A stretch of DNA of 64,000 bases from Caulobacter zeae (GTDB lineage Bacteria > Pseudomonadota > Alphaproteobacteria > Caulobacterales > Caulobacteraceae), in NCBI RefSeq assembly GCF_002858925.1, contig NZ_PJRS01000022.1, positions 248,001-312,000 of the forward strand, in the 5' to 3' direction. The position numbers were made by a program, and so were the translations under genes. The notes under the pieces were generated by a model. The model saw nothing but the letters and a program-made list of their open reading frames with translations, ran no database searches and was not told the origin of the DNA. Below are positions 25,185 through 33,884 of this stretch, piece after piece; positions within the stretch are counted from its first letter, which is position 1; every line of letters begins with the position of its first letter.

Positions 25185-27971
25185 ATGACGTCCAACAGGA
25201 ATCTCCGCCTGCGCGCCATGCTCGGCGCCAGCGCTTCGGCCTTCACCATCCTCGCCGCCGGCGCCGCCATGGCCCAGGAGGCCCAGCCGCCGCCGGCCGA
25301 ACCCGCATCCGACGAGGTCGAGGCCATCGTCGTCACCGGCTTCCGCGCCAGCCTGCAGAGCGCCATCAACCTCAAGCGCAACGAAAGCGGCGTGGTCGAC
25401 GCCATCAAGGCCGAGGACATCGCCCAGTTCCCCGACCTGAACCTGGCGGAGTCGCTGCAGCGCATCCCGGGCGTGTCGATCTCGCGCATCAACGGCGAAG
25501 GCCGCCAGATCACCGTGCGCGGCCTGGGCTCGGAATACACCCGCGTCCGCATCAACGGCATGGAGGCCATCTCCACCACCGGCGGCACCGCCAACAGCGG
25601 CGGCACCAACCGCGGCCGCGGCTTCGACTTCAACGTCTTCGCCTCGGACCTCTTCAACAGCATCGCCGTGCGCAAGACCGCCTCGGCCGACGTCGAGGAA
25701 GGCTCGCTGGGCGCCACGGTCGACCTGACCACCGCCAAGGCCTTCGACAGCGGCAAGCCCCAGCTCGTGCTGTCGGCCGGCGCCAGCTACAACGACCTCT
25801 CGGAAAAGACGACGCCGCGCGTCTCGGTGCTGGCCAGCAACGTGTTCTTCGACGGCAAGGTCGGAGCCCTGCTGTCGGTGGCCTACGAAGAGCGCCACCT
25901 GAAGGAGGAAGGCGCCAACATCACCCGCTGGGCCACCGGCGCCAGCAACGGCGGCTTCAACAGCGCCTCGACCGTGCCGGGCTACACCATCGCCCAGATC
26001 AACAGCAGCAGCCTCTTCGCCCCGCGCATCCCGGGCTATGTCAGCTACGACATCGAGTCCAAGCGCCTGGGGATCGCCGGCTCGCTGCAATACAAGCCCA
26101 CCTCCGACACCCAGGTCACGCTGGACGCCCTCTACGCCTACCTGGCCGGCACGCGGAAGGAAGCCCAGCTGCAGGCCATCGGCCTGTCGCGCGCCAACAC
26201 CGGCAAGCCGCAGACCATCATCCGCGACGGCGTCGTCGAGAACGGCAACCTGGTCTACGCCCGGATGGACAATGTCGACCTGCGCACCCAGGCGGCCTAT
26301 GACGAGCTGAACACCGAGTTCAAACAGTTCACCCTGTCGGGCACGCACGACTTCAGCGCCAACGTGCGGGTGGGCATGCTGGCCGGCTATTCGGACTCGA
26401 CCTTCACCCAGCCGATCTCGACCATCGTCACCTTCGACCGGGCCAACAGCCAGAACTACCAGTACGACTTCCGCAAGGGCCGCGCGCCGCAGATCCTGCT
26501 GGGCTTCGACCCGACCGATCCGGCCAACTGGGCCTCGACCAACGGCACCTCCGAGGTGCGCATCCGTCCGCAGTTCGTCGAGAACCAGTTCTCGACCGCC
26601 AAGGTCTATGGCGAGTGGGACCTGAACGACAACCTGCGCCTCAAGGCGGGCCTGGACTGGCGCAAGTTCGAGTATGACAGCTACGGCCAGTACCGGACCA
26701 GCGAGACGGTGGTCCAGACCCTGACCCCGGCCCAGCTGGCCTCGGTGTCGAAGGTGTTCACCGGCTTTGGCAGCGGCATGAGCCTGCCGGAGGGCAACTT
26801 CACCTCCTGGCTGATCCCCGACATCGACAAGTACGCCGCCCTGCTGGGCATCTACAGCAACAGCGGCATCTACGCCCTGACCGACACCAACAACTCCAGC
26901 GCCCGCGGCCAGTACGGCGCGGTCGAGGAACAGGACTACGGCGCCTACGTCCAGGCCGAGTTCAAGTTTGACGCCTTTGGCCTGCCGTTCCGCGGCGACG
27001 CCGGGGTGCGCCGGGTGCACACCAAGCAGGAGTCGGCCGGCTACGCCGCCGTGGCCGGCGCGATCCAGCGGGTCGACGTCGCCCGCGACTACAATCTGAC
27101 CCTGCCGTCGTTCAACCTGGCGGCCGATCTGTCGGACACCGTCGTGGCCCGCGTCAGCGCCGCCCAGACCATCGCCCGTCCGGGCATCGGCTCGCTGTCG
27201 CCCGGCGGCGACGTGGCTGTGCAAGGCGCCAACCGCACCTACAGCTCGGGCAACCCGTACCTGACGCCGACGAAGTCCGACAATCTCGACTTCTCGCTGG
27301 AATGGTACCGCGAGAAGGGCGCGATGATCGCGCTGGGCGTCTTCTACAAACGCATCGACACCTTCGTGGCCACCCTGCGCCGAGAGGCCGTCTACAACAC
27401 CCTGGGCCTGCCGGACTCGCTGCTGACCGGCACCGGCGCGACCACCGACCAGGTGTTCCAGGTCACCCAGCCCGTCAACAGCGACGGCGGCGACCTGAAG
27501 GGCTTCGAGATCAACGTCCAGCAGCCCTTCACCTTCCTGCCGGGCTTCTGGAGCAACTTCGGCGTGGTGGCCAACTACACCTATGTCGACTCCAAGATCG
27601 AGTACCTGACCTCGACGACGCCTGGCGCCCCGACGGTGAACGCCACCCTGGTGGGCCTGTCGAAGAACGCCGCCAACCTGACGCTCTATTACGAGACCCC
27701 CAAGTGGAGCGTGCGCGGCTCGCTGGCCTATCGCGACGGCTACCTGACCCAGGTGCCCGGCAGCGACGGCAACACCGTCCAGGGCACCAACGAGACCCTG
27801 AACGTCGACATGCAGGCCAGCTGGAACATCCGCGACAACCTCAAGCTCTCGATCGAGGGCGTGAACCTGACCGACGAGTTCAACGACCAGTACGTCGGCG
27901 ATAGCAACCGGCTGAACGTCTACACCCACAGCGGCCGCCAGTTCCTGGTCGGCCTCCGCTACAACTTCTAG
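25185..27971 (+). CDS. TonB-dependent receptor of the Caulobacter/Xanthomonas type
   Basis: Outer-membrane transporter of 928 residues, complete. Signal peptide (ASAFTILAAGAAMAQ), TonB box region EVEAIVVTGFRASLQSAI, plug with PDLNLAESLQRIPGVSISR, ITVRGLGSEYTRVRINGMEA and the long SGGTNRGRGFDFNVFASDLF loop of the TIGR01782 group. The C-terminus LVGLRYNF ends in the obligatory aromatic residue. Receptors of this group take up plant-derived oligosaccharides and other carbohydrates. Divergent from gudP and facing the same control region, it probably imports a uronate- or aldarate-containing substrate. Confidence 0.94.
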   Translation: MTSNRNLRLRAMLGASASAFTILAAGAAMAQEAQPPPAEPASDEVEAIVVTGFRASLQSAINLKRNESGVVDAIKAEDIAQFPDLNLAESLQRIPGVSISRINGEGRQITVRGLGSEYTRVRINGMEAISTTGGTANSGGTNRGRGFDFNVFASDLFNSIAVRKTASADVEEGSLGATVDLTTAKAFDSGKPQLVLSAGASYNDLSEKTTPRVSVLASNVFFDGKVGALLSVAYEERHLKEEGANITRWATGASNGGFNSASTVPGYTIAQINSSSLFAPRIPGYVSYDIESKRLGIAGSLQYKPTSDTQVTLDALYAYLAGTRKEAQLQAIGLSRANTGKPQTIIRDGVVENGNLVYARMDNVDLRTQAAYDELNTEFKQFTLSGTHDFSANVRVGMLAGYSDSTFTQPISTIVTFDRANSQNYQYDFRKGRAPQILLGFDPTDPANWASTNGTSEVRIRPQFVENQFSTAKVYGEWDLNDNLRLKAGLDWRKFEYDSYGQYRTSETVVQTLTPAQLASVSKVFTGFGSGMSLPEGNFTSWLIPDIDKYAALLGIYSNSGIYALTDTNNSSARGQYGAVEEQDYGAYVQAEFKFDAFGLPFRGDAGVRRVHTKQESAGYAAVAGAIQRVDVARDYNLTLPSFNLAADLSDTVVARVSAAQTIARPGIGSLSPGGDVAVQGANRTYSSGNPYLTPTKSDNLDFSLEWYREKGAMIALGVFYKRIDTFVATLRREAVYNTLGLPDSLLTGTGATTDQVFQVTQPVNSDGGDLKGFEINVQQPFTFLPGFWSNFGVVANYTYVDSKIEYLTSTTPGAPTVNATLVGLSKNAANLTLYYETPKWSVRGSLAYRDGYLTQVPGSDGNTVQGTNETLNVDMQASWNIRDNLKLSIEGVNLTDEFNDQYVGDSNRLNVYTHSGRQFLVGLRYNF

Positions 27972-28004
27972 GCGCGATCCTACCTCCCCCCGGCGCCTAG
28001 GCAG

Positions 28005-28045
28005 CCCGCGTCGCTCTCCTTCCAGGGCGGCGCGGGTTTTCTTTT
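28005..28045 (+). terminator. Rho-independent terminator of the TonB receptor gene
   Basis: Stem CCCGCGTCGC/GCGGCGCGGG with a 12-base loop, one G:T pair, directly followed by TTTTCTTTT. It starts 34 bases after the receptor stop. Confidence 0.85.
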
Positions 28046-28069
28046 GGGGAGACTACCAGTGCGTGGCCC

Positions 28070-28153
28070 TCGTCCTTCGACAGGCTCAGGATGAGGACCA
28101 GGGCAGGCCCCGACGCCAACACGACCTCACCCTGAGCCTGTCGAAGGGCCGCC
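28070..28153. repeat. Dispersed repeat, family B, copy 2
   Basis: GTCCTTCGACAGGCTCAGGA near 28073 and its inverse CACCCTGAGCCTGTCGAAGG near 28128. Same architecture as the copy at 21589-21676, here between two convergent genes. Confidence 0.85.
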
Positions 28154-28156
28154 CCC

Positions 28157-28714
28157 TCACCTCGGCATGGTCGTCGCCTGACGGCGCACCTCCCGGCAGC
28201 GGGTCTGGCCGAACTTGGTGGCGCAGAAGCCGGTCTCGTCCGAGCCCTCGCGGATCACCGCCCAGCGGTCGCGGTCGCACTGATGCCAGGTCTCGCGGAA
28301 GCGGCCCTTGTCGTCGTAAGGGAACACCGGCGCGTCGCCCTGCGTGTAGAACCGGGTCATGCCGGTGAAGCCGCCGAAGCTGGTCTTGCCGTTGACCACG
28401 CCGCAGACCCGGCCCGTCCGCATCATCCACACGCCCCCGAACTCCAGCTCGCGCGACTGCTTGAGGCGGGCGATCAGAGCGGGCTGCACCACGGCCCAGC
28501 GCTGGGCGGCCTGGCGGCGGGCCGGCTCCAGCGCCGCGCCCTTGGCCGGCGGCAGCGCCCCCATCGCCCGCTCGAACCGGATGAAATCGAAGATCCCGTA
28601 GGCCAGGGCCGCCAGCATCGAGGCGACCATGACCAGGCCCAGGATCCGCCAGGCGACAGCGACGCCGCGCTTGCGGCCGACATGGGCGTCGGGAACGGGC
28701 AGCACAAACGACAC
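28157..28714 (-). CDS. Membrane-anchored protein of unknown function, probable BlaI target
   Basis: 185 residues, GTG start with a GGGGGAG ribosome site six bases before it. One membrane helix (about 23-45: ILGLVMVASMLAALAYGIFDF) leaves an outward domain with GVWMMRTGRVCGVVNGKTSFGG and three conserved-looking cysteines (VCGVV, HQCDRD, GFCATK). No family recognised. Its promoter (-35 TTGAAT, 16-base spacer, -10 TAATCT) contains TACACGTGTA, a CopY/BlaI-type operator with the same geometry as the one in front of blaI. It is thus likely part of that regulon. Confidence 0.75.
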   Translation of the reverse strand: MSFVLPVPDAHVGRKRGVAVAWRILGLVMVASMLAALAYGIFDFIRFERAMGALPPAKGAALEPARRQAAQRWAVVQPALIARLKQSRELEFGGVWMMRTGRVCGVVNGKTSFGGFTGMTRFYTQGDAPVFPYDDKGRFRETWHQCDRDRWAVIREGSDETGFCATKFGQTRCREVRRQATTMPR

Positions 28715-28741
28715 GGTGATCTCCCCCTCTGATTGAAGAAA

Positions 28742-28769
28742 AGATTACACGTGTAGTTTTCAAATTCAA
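28742..28769 (-). promoter_or_regulatory. Promoter with embedded TACA-CG-TGTA operator
   Basis: On the minus strand: TTGAAT at 28769-28764, 16 bases, TAATCT at 28747-28742. The perfect palindrome TACACGTGTA (28746-28755) runs from the spacer into the -10 box. TACA-N2-TGTA is the established operator type of the BlaI/MecI/CopY family. Confidence 0.7.
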
Positions 28770-28785
28770 CCGCCCCCTTCTGGCG

Positions 28786-28925
28786 TCATCCCGGAAAGCC
28801 CGCAGGGCTTATCCGGGACCCAGGGGACCGGGCGCGGCGCTGGGGTTCAGCGCCCTAGCCGAGGCCGGCGCTATGCGGCGGCCCCTGGGTCCTGGCTCTA
28901 CGCTACGCTGCGGCCGGGATGACGA
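28786..28925. repeat. Dispersed repeat, family C, copy 1
   Basis: Outer arms GTCATCCCGG (28787) and CCGGGATGACG (28915) enclose an inner inverted pair GGGACCCAGGGG and CCCCTGGGTCC. Copies lie at 39616-39746 and 41088-41212. It separates the unknown membrane protein gene from the M56 peptidase gene. Confidence 0.85.
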
Positions 28926-28946
28926 AGAAAGGCGGGGATAACGCCC

Positions 28947-29855
28947 CTACCGCGCCTCCACGCCCCGCTTCAGCGGCGGCGGGGTGACGCCGTCGACGAA
29001 CAGGCGGGCGCTGGCGCCGGGGATGCGGGTCGAGGGCGGGGCCGGGCCGCGCGGGGCCAGGGTCCAGACGCCCATGACGATCATCACGGTCAGCGCGCCC
29101 AGGGTGACGGCGGCGGTCAGGCCTTCGCTCGAGACCGGCGCCGGGCCGGCGATGACCCGCACCCGCGACAGCAGCGGGTGACGGCCGAAGGCGCAGGCCA
29201 GCGGCGAGGCGGCGGTGAAGGCGTGGGCCTTCATCAGGGTCTCGGCGTAGCGCTTGCGGGCCTTGGGATGCAGGGCCACGACGTTGCCGTCGCAGGCGAT
29301 CTCCTGGTCCAGGCGGGCGACGGCCGCGCCCAGGTGGACGATCGGGTTCAGCCAGCCCAGGGCCTGGCAGGCGATGATGATCAGGTTGCCGCGCGGATCG
29401 CCGCGCCGCATGTGGGCGCGCTCGTGGGCCAGAACCAGTTCGCGCTCGGCGGCGTCGAAGCGCTGGGCGAAGTCGCGCGGGATGACCAGGCGCGGGCAGA
29501 ACACGCCCATGACCGCCGGACCTTCCAGGCCGGCGCGGGCGCGCTTGCGGAAGGCGCGCTCGGCCAGGGCGATGAAGCCGGCCAGGCCGACGACGCCGGC
29601 CAGCCAGACGACCAGGAAGCCCACGGCCAGCAGGCGCTCGGGCGGCTGCTGCGCCGCGCCGGCGCCCAGGGCGTCCGACAGGCTGGGGAAGACGCTGGCC
29701 AGGGCCGCGGCCGGCGCCAGGCGCCACAGCTTGTAGGCCGCCTCGGAGCCGACCAGCCGGCGCACCGGAACGCGCAGGGCCAGCACGACCAGCACGCCGA
29801 CGGCGGCGGCCAGTTGCGCCCGCAGCAGGGTTATGGCCAAGAGCTCAATCAGCAT
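28947..29855 (-). CDS. BlaR1-type M56 family membrane metallopeptidase
   Basis: 302 residues. Several N-terminal helices (LLAITLLRAQLAAAVGVLVV, LLAVGFLVVWLAGVVGLAGF), then the zinc site LAHERAHMRRGDP (HExxH variant HERAH) and the downstream DQEIACDGNVV of M56 proteases. It has a further helix near residue 245 and only a short C-terminus, so the penicillin-binding sensor domain of BlaR1 is absent. In the family the protease cleaves the BlaI repressor after a signal. The ATG lies inside the end of blaI (11-base overlap). Confidence 0.88.
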   Translation of the reverse strand: MLIELLAITLLRAQLAAAVGVLVVLALRVPVRRLVGSEAAYKLWRLAPAAALASVFPSLSDALGAGAAQQPPERLLAVGFLVVWLAGVVGLAGFIALAERAFRKRARAGLEGPAVMGVFCPRLVIPRDFAQRFDAAERELVLAHERAHMRRGDPRGNLIIIACQALGWLNPIVHLGAAVARLDQEIACDGNVVALHPKARKRYAETLMKAHAFTAASPLACAFGRHPLLSRVRVIAGPAPVSSEGLTAAVTLGALTVMIVMGVWTLAPRGPAPPSTRIPGASARLFVDGVTPPPLKRGVEAR

Positions 29856-30213
29856 CGTCCAGCTCCGCGATCAGCTGCTTCAGCTGCTTGACCTCGTCGG
29901 GCGACAGCGAGCGGTGCTTGGCGAAATGGGCGACCAGCGGCGTCAGGCGACCTTCGAACAGGCGGTCCAGCAGGCCCTGGCTCTCGGTCTGCAGGTACTC
30001 GGCGCGGCTGACGATCGGCACATAGCGGACGCGGCCGTCGATGCGGCGCGACTCAATGGCCTTGCGCTTGAGCAGGCGGTTGATCAGCGTCTTGACCGTG
30101 GCCTCGCCCCACCCTTGCGGCCCCGCGACGGCCTCCAGGATCTCCTCGACGGTCAGGGGGCTCTGGCTCCAGAGCGCTTCCATGACGTGGCTTTCGGCGT
30201 GGGTGATGCTCAT
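29845..30213 (-). CDS. blaI: BlaI/MecI/CopY-family repressor
   Basis: 122 residues. The winged-helix domain MSITHAESHVMEALWSQSPL, then TVEEILEAVAG, GEATVKTLINRLLKRKAIES and VRYVPIVSRAEY is typical. The C-terminal part (SQGLLDRLFEGRLTPLVAHF) is the dimerisation helix region. It represses its own promoter through TAC-N4-GTA sites and overlaps the M56 protease gene, the classical two-gene switch. No beta-lactamase is nearby, so the target is something else. Confidence 0.92.
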   Translation of the reverse strand: MSITHAESHVMEALWSQSPLTVEEILEAVAGPQGWGEATVKTLINRLLKRKAIESRRIDGRVRYVPIVSRAEYLQTESQGLLDRLFEGRLTPLVAHFAKHRSLSPDEVKQLKQLIAELDDAD

Positions 30214-30240
30214 GGCTGTCCGCTGCTCTACTGACCTGGA

Positions 30241-30268
30241 TGATTACGCCCGTAAATGAAGCCGTCAA
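30241..30268 (-). promoter_or_regulatory. blaI promoter with embedded operator
   Basis: Minus strand: -35 TTGACG (30268-30263), 16-base spacer, -10 TAATCA (30246-30241). The imperfect palindrome TTACG-CC-CGTAA (30244-30255) overlaps the -10 box at exactly the position of the operator in the promoter at 28742-28769; both read TAC-N4-GTAATC. Autoregulation is the inferred result. It also lies about 60 bases before the glnE start. Confidence 0.7.
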
Positions 30269-30311
30269 GCGATGCTTGGCGGACGCGGGCAGTCGGTTAA
30301 GAGTGCGCGCC

Positions 30312-33188
30312 ATGACTCTTCCGCTCGCCCCTCGCCTCGCCCCCTGCGGTCCGATCGTCGATCCCAAGGCCGCCGAGCGCGCCCACGAGATGATCGCCAA
30401 GCGGGCCGGCGAGCGGATGGGCATCGTCGATTCCGCCTGGCCGGCCCTGGCCCCGGTGTTCGCCGCCAGCCCCTACCTGGCGGGCCTGGCTCGCCGCGAC
30501 GGCGTGCGCCTGCCGAGCATCCTGGACAGCGAACCGGAAGGTCGCCTGGCTCATATCCTGGCGGCCGCCCTGGCCGTCGCCGCCGAGCCCGACTTCGAGA
30601 CCGCCCGCAAGACGCTCCGTGAGCTGAAGGCCGACCTGCACCTCCTGACCGCCCTGTGCGACCTGGGCGGCGTGTGGGATCTCGATGCGGTCACCGGCGC
30701 CCTGACCCGCTTCGCCGACGCCAGCCTGCACGCGGCCCTGGCCCAGGCCGCCCGGGTCGAGGTCGCGCGCGGCGCCCTCACCCATGTCGGAGACGGCGAG
30801 GACGGCCCGATCCCGGGCCTGTTCTGCATCGCCATGGGCAAGCACGGCGCCTACGAGCTGAACTATTCCAGCGACATCGATTTCTCGATCTTCTACGCGC
30901 CCGAGACCCTGCCGGTCAGCGAAGGAACCGAGCCGCAAGGGGTGGCCGTGCGCCTGACCCAGCACCTGGGCCGGATGCTAGCCGAGCGCACCGCCGACGG
31001 CTACGTCTTCCGCATCGACCTGCGCCTGCGCCCCGATCCCAGCTCGACCCCGCCGGCCATGCCGATCGACGCGGCCTTGGACTACTACGAAAGCGTCGGC
31101 CAGAACTGGGAGCGGGCCGCCCACATCAAGGCCCGCATCGCGGCCGGCGACATCGCCCGCGGCGAGGCGTTCCTGCACGAACTCCAGCCCTTCATCTGGC
31201 GGCGCAATCTCGACTTCGCCGCAATCGCCGACATCCACTCCATCAAGCGCCAGATCCACGCCTACAAGGTGGACGAGCGGCTGGAGGCCAAGGGCGCGGA
31301 CCTGAAGCTGGGCCGCGGCGGCATCCGCGAGATCGAGTTCTTCGTCCAGACCCAGCAGCTGATCCTGGGCGGCCGCCATCCGGACCTGCGCAGCCCGCGC
31401 ACCCTCGATGCGCTCGCCGCCCTGCGCGACGCCGGCCACGTGACGCCGGAGGACTGCGAATACCTGACCGCCGCCTATCACGACCTGCGGGCCCTCGAGC
31501 ACCGGGCCCAGATGATCGCCGACGACCAGACCCACAAGCTGCCGGAGTCCGACACCGACCGGAAGAAGGTCGCCGCCCTCTGGAACCAGGCAAACCTGCG
31601 CAGCTTCGACGCCGCCGTCGGCAAGATGCTGAAGGGCGTCAACCAGCGCTACGGCGCCCTGTTCAAGGGCGAGGAGGAGCTGTCGTCGCGGTTCGGCAGC
31701 CTGGTCTTCACCGGCGTCGAGGACGATCCGGAAACCCTGGCCACCCTCAAGCGCATGGGCTTTTCGAACCCCGAGCGGGTGGCCGCCACCATTCGCGGCT
31801 GGCACCACGGCCACATCGCCGCCACCCGAACCGAGCGCGGCCGCGAGCTGTTCACCCGCTTGGCCCCACGCTTGCTGGACGCCGCCAATGCGACCGGCGC
31901 GCCGGACGCGGCCTTCAACCGCTTCGCCGACTTCTTCGCCTCGCTGAGCTCGGGCGTACAGATCCAGTCGCTGTTCCTGGCCCAGCCGCGCCTGTTCGAA
32001 CTGGTGGTGCAGGTCATGGCTTTCGCCCCGCGCCTAGCCGCCACCCTGGCCCGCCGCCCGACGGCGCTGGACGCCCTGCTCGACCCGGCCTTCTTTGGCC
32101 CGATGGAAATGCCCTCGGAGGTTCCGTGGGATCCCAGCGAGTTCGAGCCGTCGATGGATGCGGCCCGGCGCCTCTTCCGCGACCAGGCCTTCCGCATCGG
32201 GGTGCGGGTGATGAGCGGCACGGCCGACGCCCGCGACGTGGGACGGGCTTTCGCCGACCTCGGCGACCTGATCGTCGGGGGCCTGGCGCCGGCCGCCCTG
32301 GCCGAGGTCGAACGGCTGGGCGGGTCCTTCCCCGGCCAGGTGGCGGTGGTCGCCCTGGGCAAGGCCGGCTCGCGCGAGATGACCGCCAAGTCCGACCTCG
32401 ACCTGATGACGCTCTACGCCGCCGACGATGCGGCCGGCGCCTCGGAAATCAAGGGCTGGAGCGCCGACGTCTTCTACGCCCGCTTCACCCAGCGCCTGGC
32501 CTCGGCCCTGTCGGCGCCGACGGCCGAGGGCACGCTCTACGAGGTCGATCTCAAGCTGCGCCCCTCGGGCAGCAAGGGGCCGGTGGCCGTCAGCTTCACC
32601 GCCTTCGAGGACTATTACGAGCGAGAGTGCGAGACCTGGGAGCTCCTGGCCCTGACCCGCGCCCGGGTGATCTGGGCCAGCTCGCCGGCGTTCAAGGCGC
32701 GGGCCGAAGGCGCCATCGAGGCCGCCCTGCGCCGCCCGCGCGACGTGGCCAGGACCGCCGCCGACGTGCTGGACATGCGCGACCTGATGGAGCGCGAGCG
32801 GCCGGGCAAGGGGCCCTGGGACCTGAAGCTGGAGCCCGGCGGCCTCGTCGACATCGAGTTCATCGCCCAGTTCCTGCAACTGGCCCATGGCCCGAATGGC
32901 GGCCCGCTGGCCCAGAACACCGGCGAGGCCCTGTCGGCCCTGATCGACGCCGGCCTCGCCGACAAGGCGTCCCTGACCGCGGCGCTGTCGGCCTGGCGTC
33001 TGGAGCAGGACCTGTCGCAGCTGATCAAGGTAGCGCTGGAGAACGGCGACGATCCGGAAAGCGAGCCCAAGGCCTTCCGCGCCCTGCTGGCCCGCGCCGG
33101 CCACGTCACCCAGTTCCGCTCGCTGAAGGCCAAGCTGGTCAAGGCCAAGGCCGAGGCCCGCAAGGCGTTCGAGGATGTGGTGAGGTAG
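30312..33188 (+). CDS. glnE: Bifunctional glutamine synthetase adenylyltransferase/adenylyl-removing enzyme
   Basis: 958 residues from ATG 30312 (an upstream in-frame ATG at 30240 lies in the blaI promoter and is less likely). Two nucleotidyltransferase halves: the N-terminal deadenylylase with AMGKHGAYELNYSSDIDFSI and RLRPDPSSTPPAMP, and the C-terminal adenylyltransferase with ALGKAGSREMTAKSDLDLM and DLKLRPSGSKGP, each followed by a GlnD-type helical domain with RGGIREIEFFVQ or PGGLVDIEFIAQ. It modifies glutamine synthetase in response to PII. Length is normal for the family (about 950). Confidence 0.96.
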   Translation: MTLPLAPRLAPCGPIVDPKAAERAHEMIAKRAGERMGIVDSAWPALAPVFAASPYLAGLARRDGVRLPSILDSEPEGRLAHILAAALAVAAEPDFETARKTLRELKADLHLLTALCDLGGVWDLDAVTGALTRFADASLHAALAQAARVEVARGALTHVGDGEDGPIPGLFCIAMGKHGAYELNYSSDIDFSIFYAPETLPVSEGTEPQGVAVRLTQHLGRMLAERTADGYVFRIDLRLRPDPSSTPPAMPIDAALDYYESVGQNWERAAHIKARIAAGDIARGEAFLHELQPFIWRRNLDFAAIADIHSIKRQIHAYKVDERLEAKGADLKLGRGGIREIEFFVQTQQLILGGRHPDLRSPRTLDALAALRDAGHVTPEDCEYLTAAYHDLRALEHRAQMIADDQTHKLPESDTDRKKVAALWNQANLRSFDAAVGKMLKGVNQRYGALFKGEEELSSRFGSLVFTGVEDDPETLATLKRMGFSNPERVAATIRGWHHGHIAATRTERGRELFTRLAPRLLDAANATGAPDAAFNRFADFFASLSSGVQIQSLFLAQPRLFELVVQVMAFAPRLAATLARRPTALDALLDPAFFGPMEMPSEVPWDPSEFEPSMDAARRLFRDQAFRIGVRVMSGTADARDVGRAFADLGDLIVGGLAPAALAEVERLGGSFPGQVAVVALGKAGSREMTAKSDLDLMTLYAADDAAGASEIKGWSADVFYARFTQRLASALSAPTAEGTLYEVDLKLRPSGSKGPVAVSFTAFEDYYERECETWELLALTRARVIWASSPAFKARAEGAIEAALRRPRDVARTAADVLDMRDLMERERPGKGPWDLKLEPGGLVDIEFIAQFLQLAHGPNGGPLAQNTGEALSALIDAGLADKASLTAALSAWRLEQDLSQLIKVALENGDDPESEPKAFRALLARAGHVTQFRSLKAKLVKAKAEARKAFEDVVR

Positions 33189-33194
33189 GGGGAG

Positions 33195-33420
33195 GCAAGA
33201 CCCCCTCAGTCGCTACGCGACAGCTCCCCCAGAGGGGGAGCATCTTGGCGCTCAAGATCCTCCCCCTCTGGGGGAGGTGGCCCGAAGGGCCGGAGGGGGG
33301 CCGTTTTCAGCTTTCTCTGCTATGGCCGATTTCGCGCCACTCCCCTCTCCGTCGCCTTCGGCGACACCTCTCCCAAAGGGAGAGGATCTCGAACCGAGCG
33401 ACGGAAACCTCGCCGGCCGC
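33195..33420. repeat. Dispersed repeat, family A, copy 2 (composite)
   Basis: Several modules in a row: CTCCCCCAGAGGGGGAG (33223), CTCCCCCTCTGGGGGAGG (33262), GGCCCGAAGGGCC, the reverse complement of the GCTGAAAACG module (33300-33318), then CTCTCCGTCGCCTTCGGCGA and CTCTCCCAAAGGGAGAGGATC. It fills the space between glnE and the EF-hand gene and can form strong hairpins that may end glnE transcription. Confidence 0.8.
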
Positions 33421-33457
33421 CGTTGAAGCTCCCGAGGGATCCTACCCGGAGCATTCG

Positions 33458-33850
33458 ATGAAGACGTTCACCACCCTGGTCGCCGCGACCGCGATCGCCG
33501 CCTGCGCCGTCCCGGCCCTGGCCCAGACCAAGCCGGCCGGCGAGCCCCAAACCGCCTTCCAGAGCCAGCGCGCGGGCCAGATGCTGGCCAAGCTGGACGC
33601 CAACAAGGACGGCAAGCTGTCCAGGACCGAGTTCGAGGCCATGCGCCAGAAGAAGGCGGACGGCGTAAAAGCCGGTCGCGGTGAGCGCCTGTGGGGTCGC
33701 CTCGACGCCGACAAGGACGGCTTCCTGTCGCGCGCCGAGCTCGAGGCCATGGCCGCCAAGCGCTTCAAGCGGATGGACGCCGACGGCGACGGCGTGCTCA
33801 CCTCGGCCGAACGACAGGCCGCGGCCGGCAAGGCCAAGGCTGCGATGTGA
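33458..33850 (+). CDS. Secreted EF-hand calcium-binding protein
   Basis: 130 residues with a signal peptide (TLVAATAIAACAVPALAQ). Three calcium loops: DANKDGKLSRTE (47-58), DADKDGFLSRAE (83-94) and DADGDGVLTSAE (107-118), each with Asp or Asn at the liganding positions and the closing Glu. It probably binds calcium in the periplasm. It lies 34 bases before the ECF sigma gene, which suggests a link, perhaps as a sensor or target of that system. Confidence 0.9.
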   Translation: MKTFTTLVAATAIAACAVPALAQTKPAGEPQTAFQSQRAGQMLAKLDANKDGKLSRTEFEAMRQKKADGVKAGRGERLWGRLDADKDGFLSRAELEAMAAKRFKRMDADGDGVLTSAERQAAAGKAKAAM

Positions 33851-33884
33851 CGGTCGGCATGGGCTTGGCGTGACGAGGTGAGGC

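Noticed and set aside
28946..30213. Beta-lactam resistance locus
   Set aside because: A BlaI repressor and an M56 protease are present, but the protease lacks the penicillin-binding sensor domain and no beta-lactamase gene is nearby.
30240..30311. Earlier in-frame ATG of glnE at 30240
   Set aside because: The codons would lie within the blaI promoter and operator, and the conserved start of GlnE fits ATG 30312.
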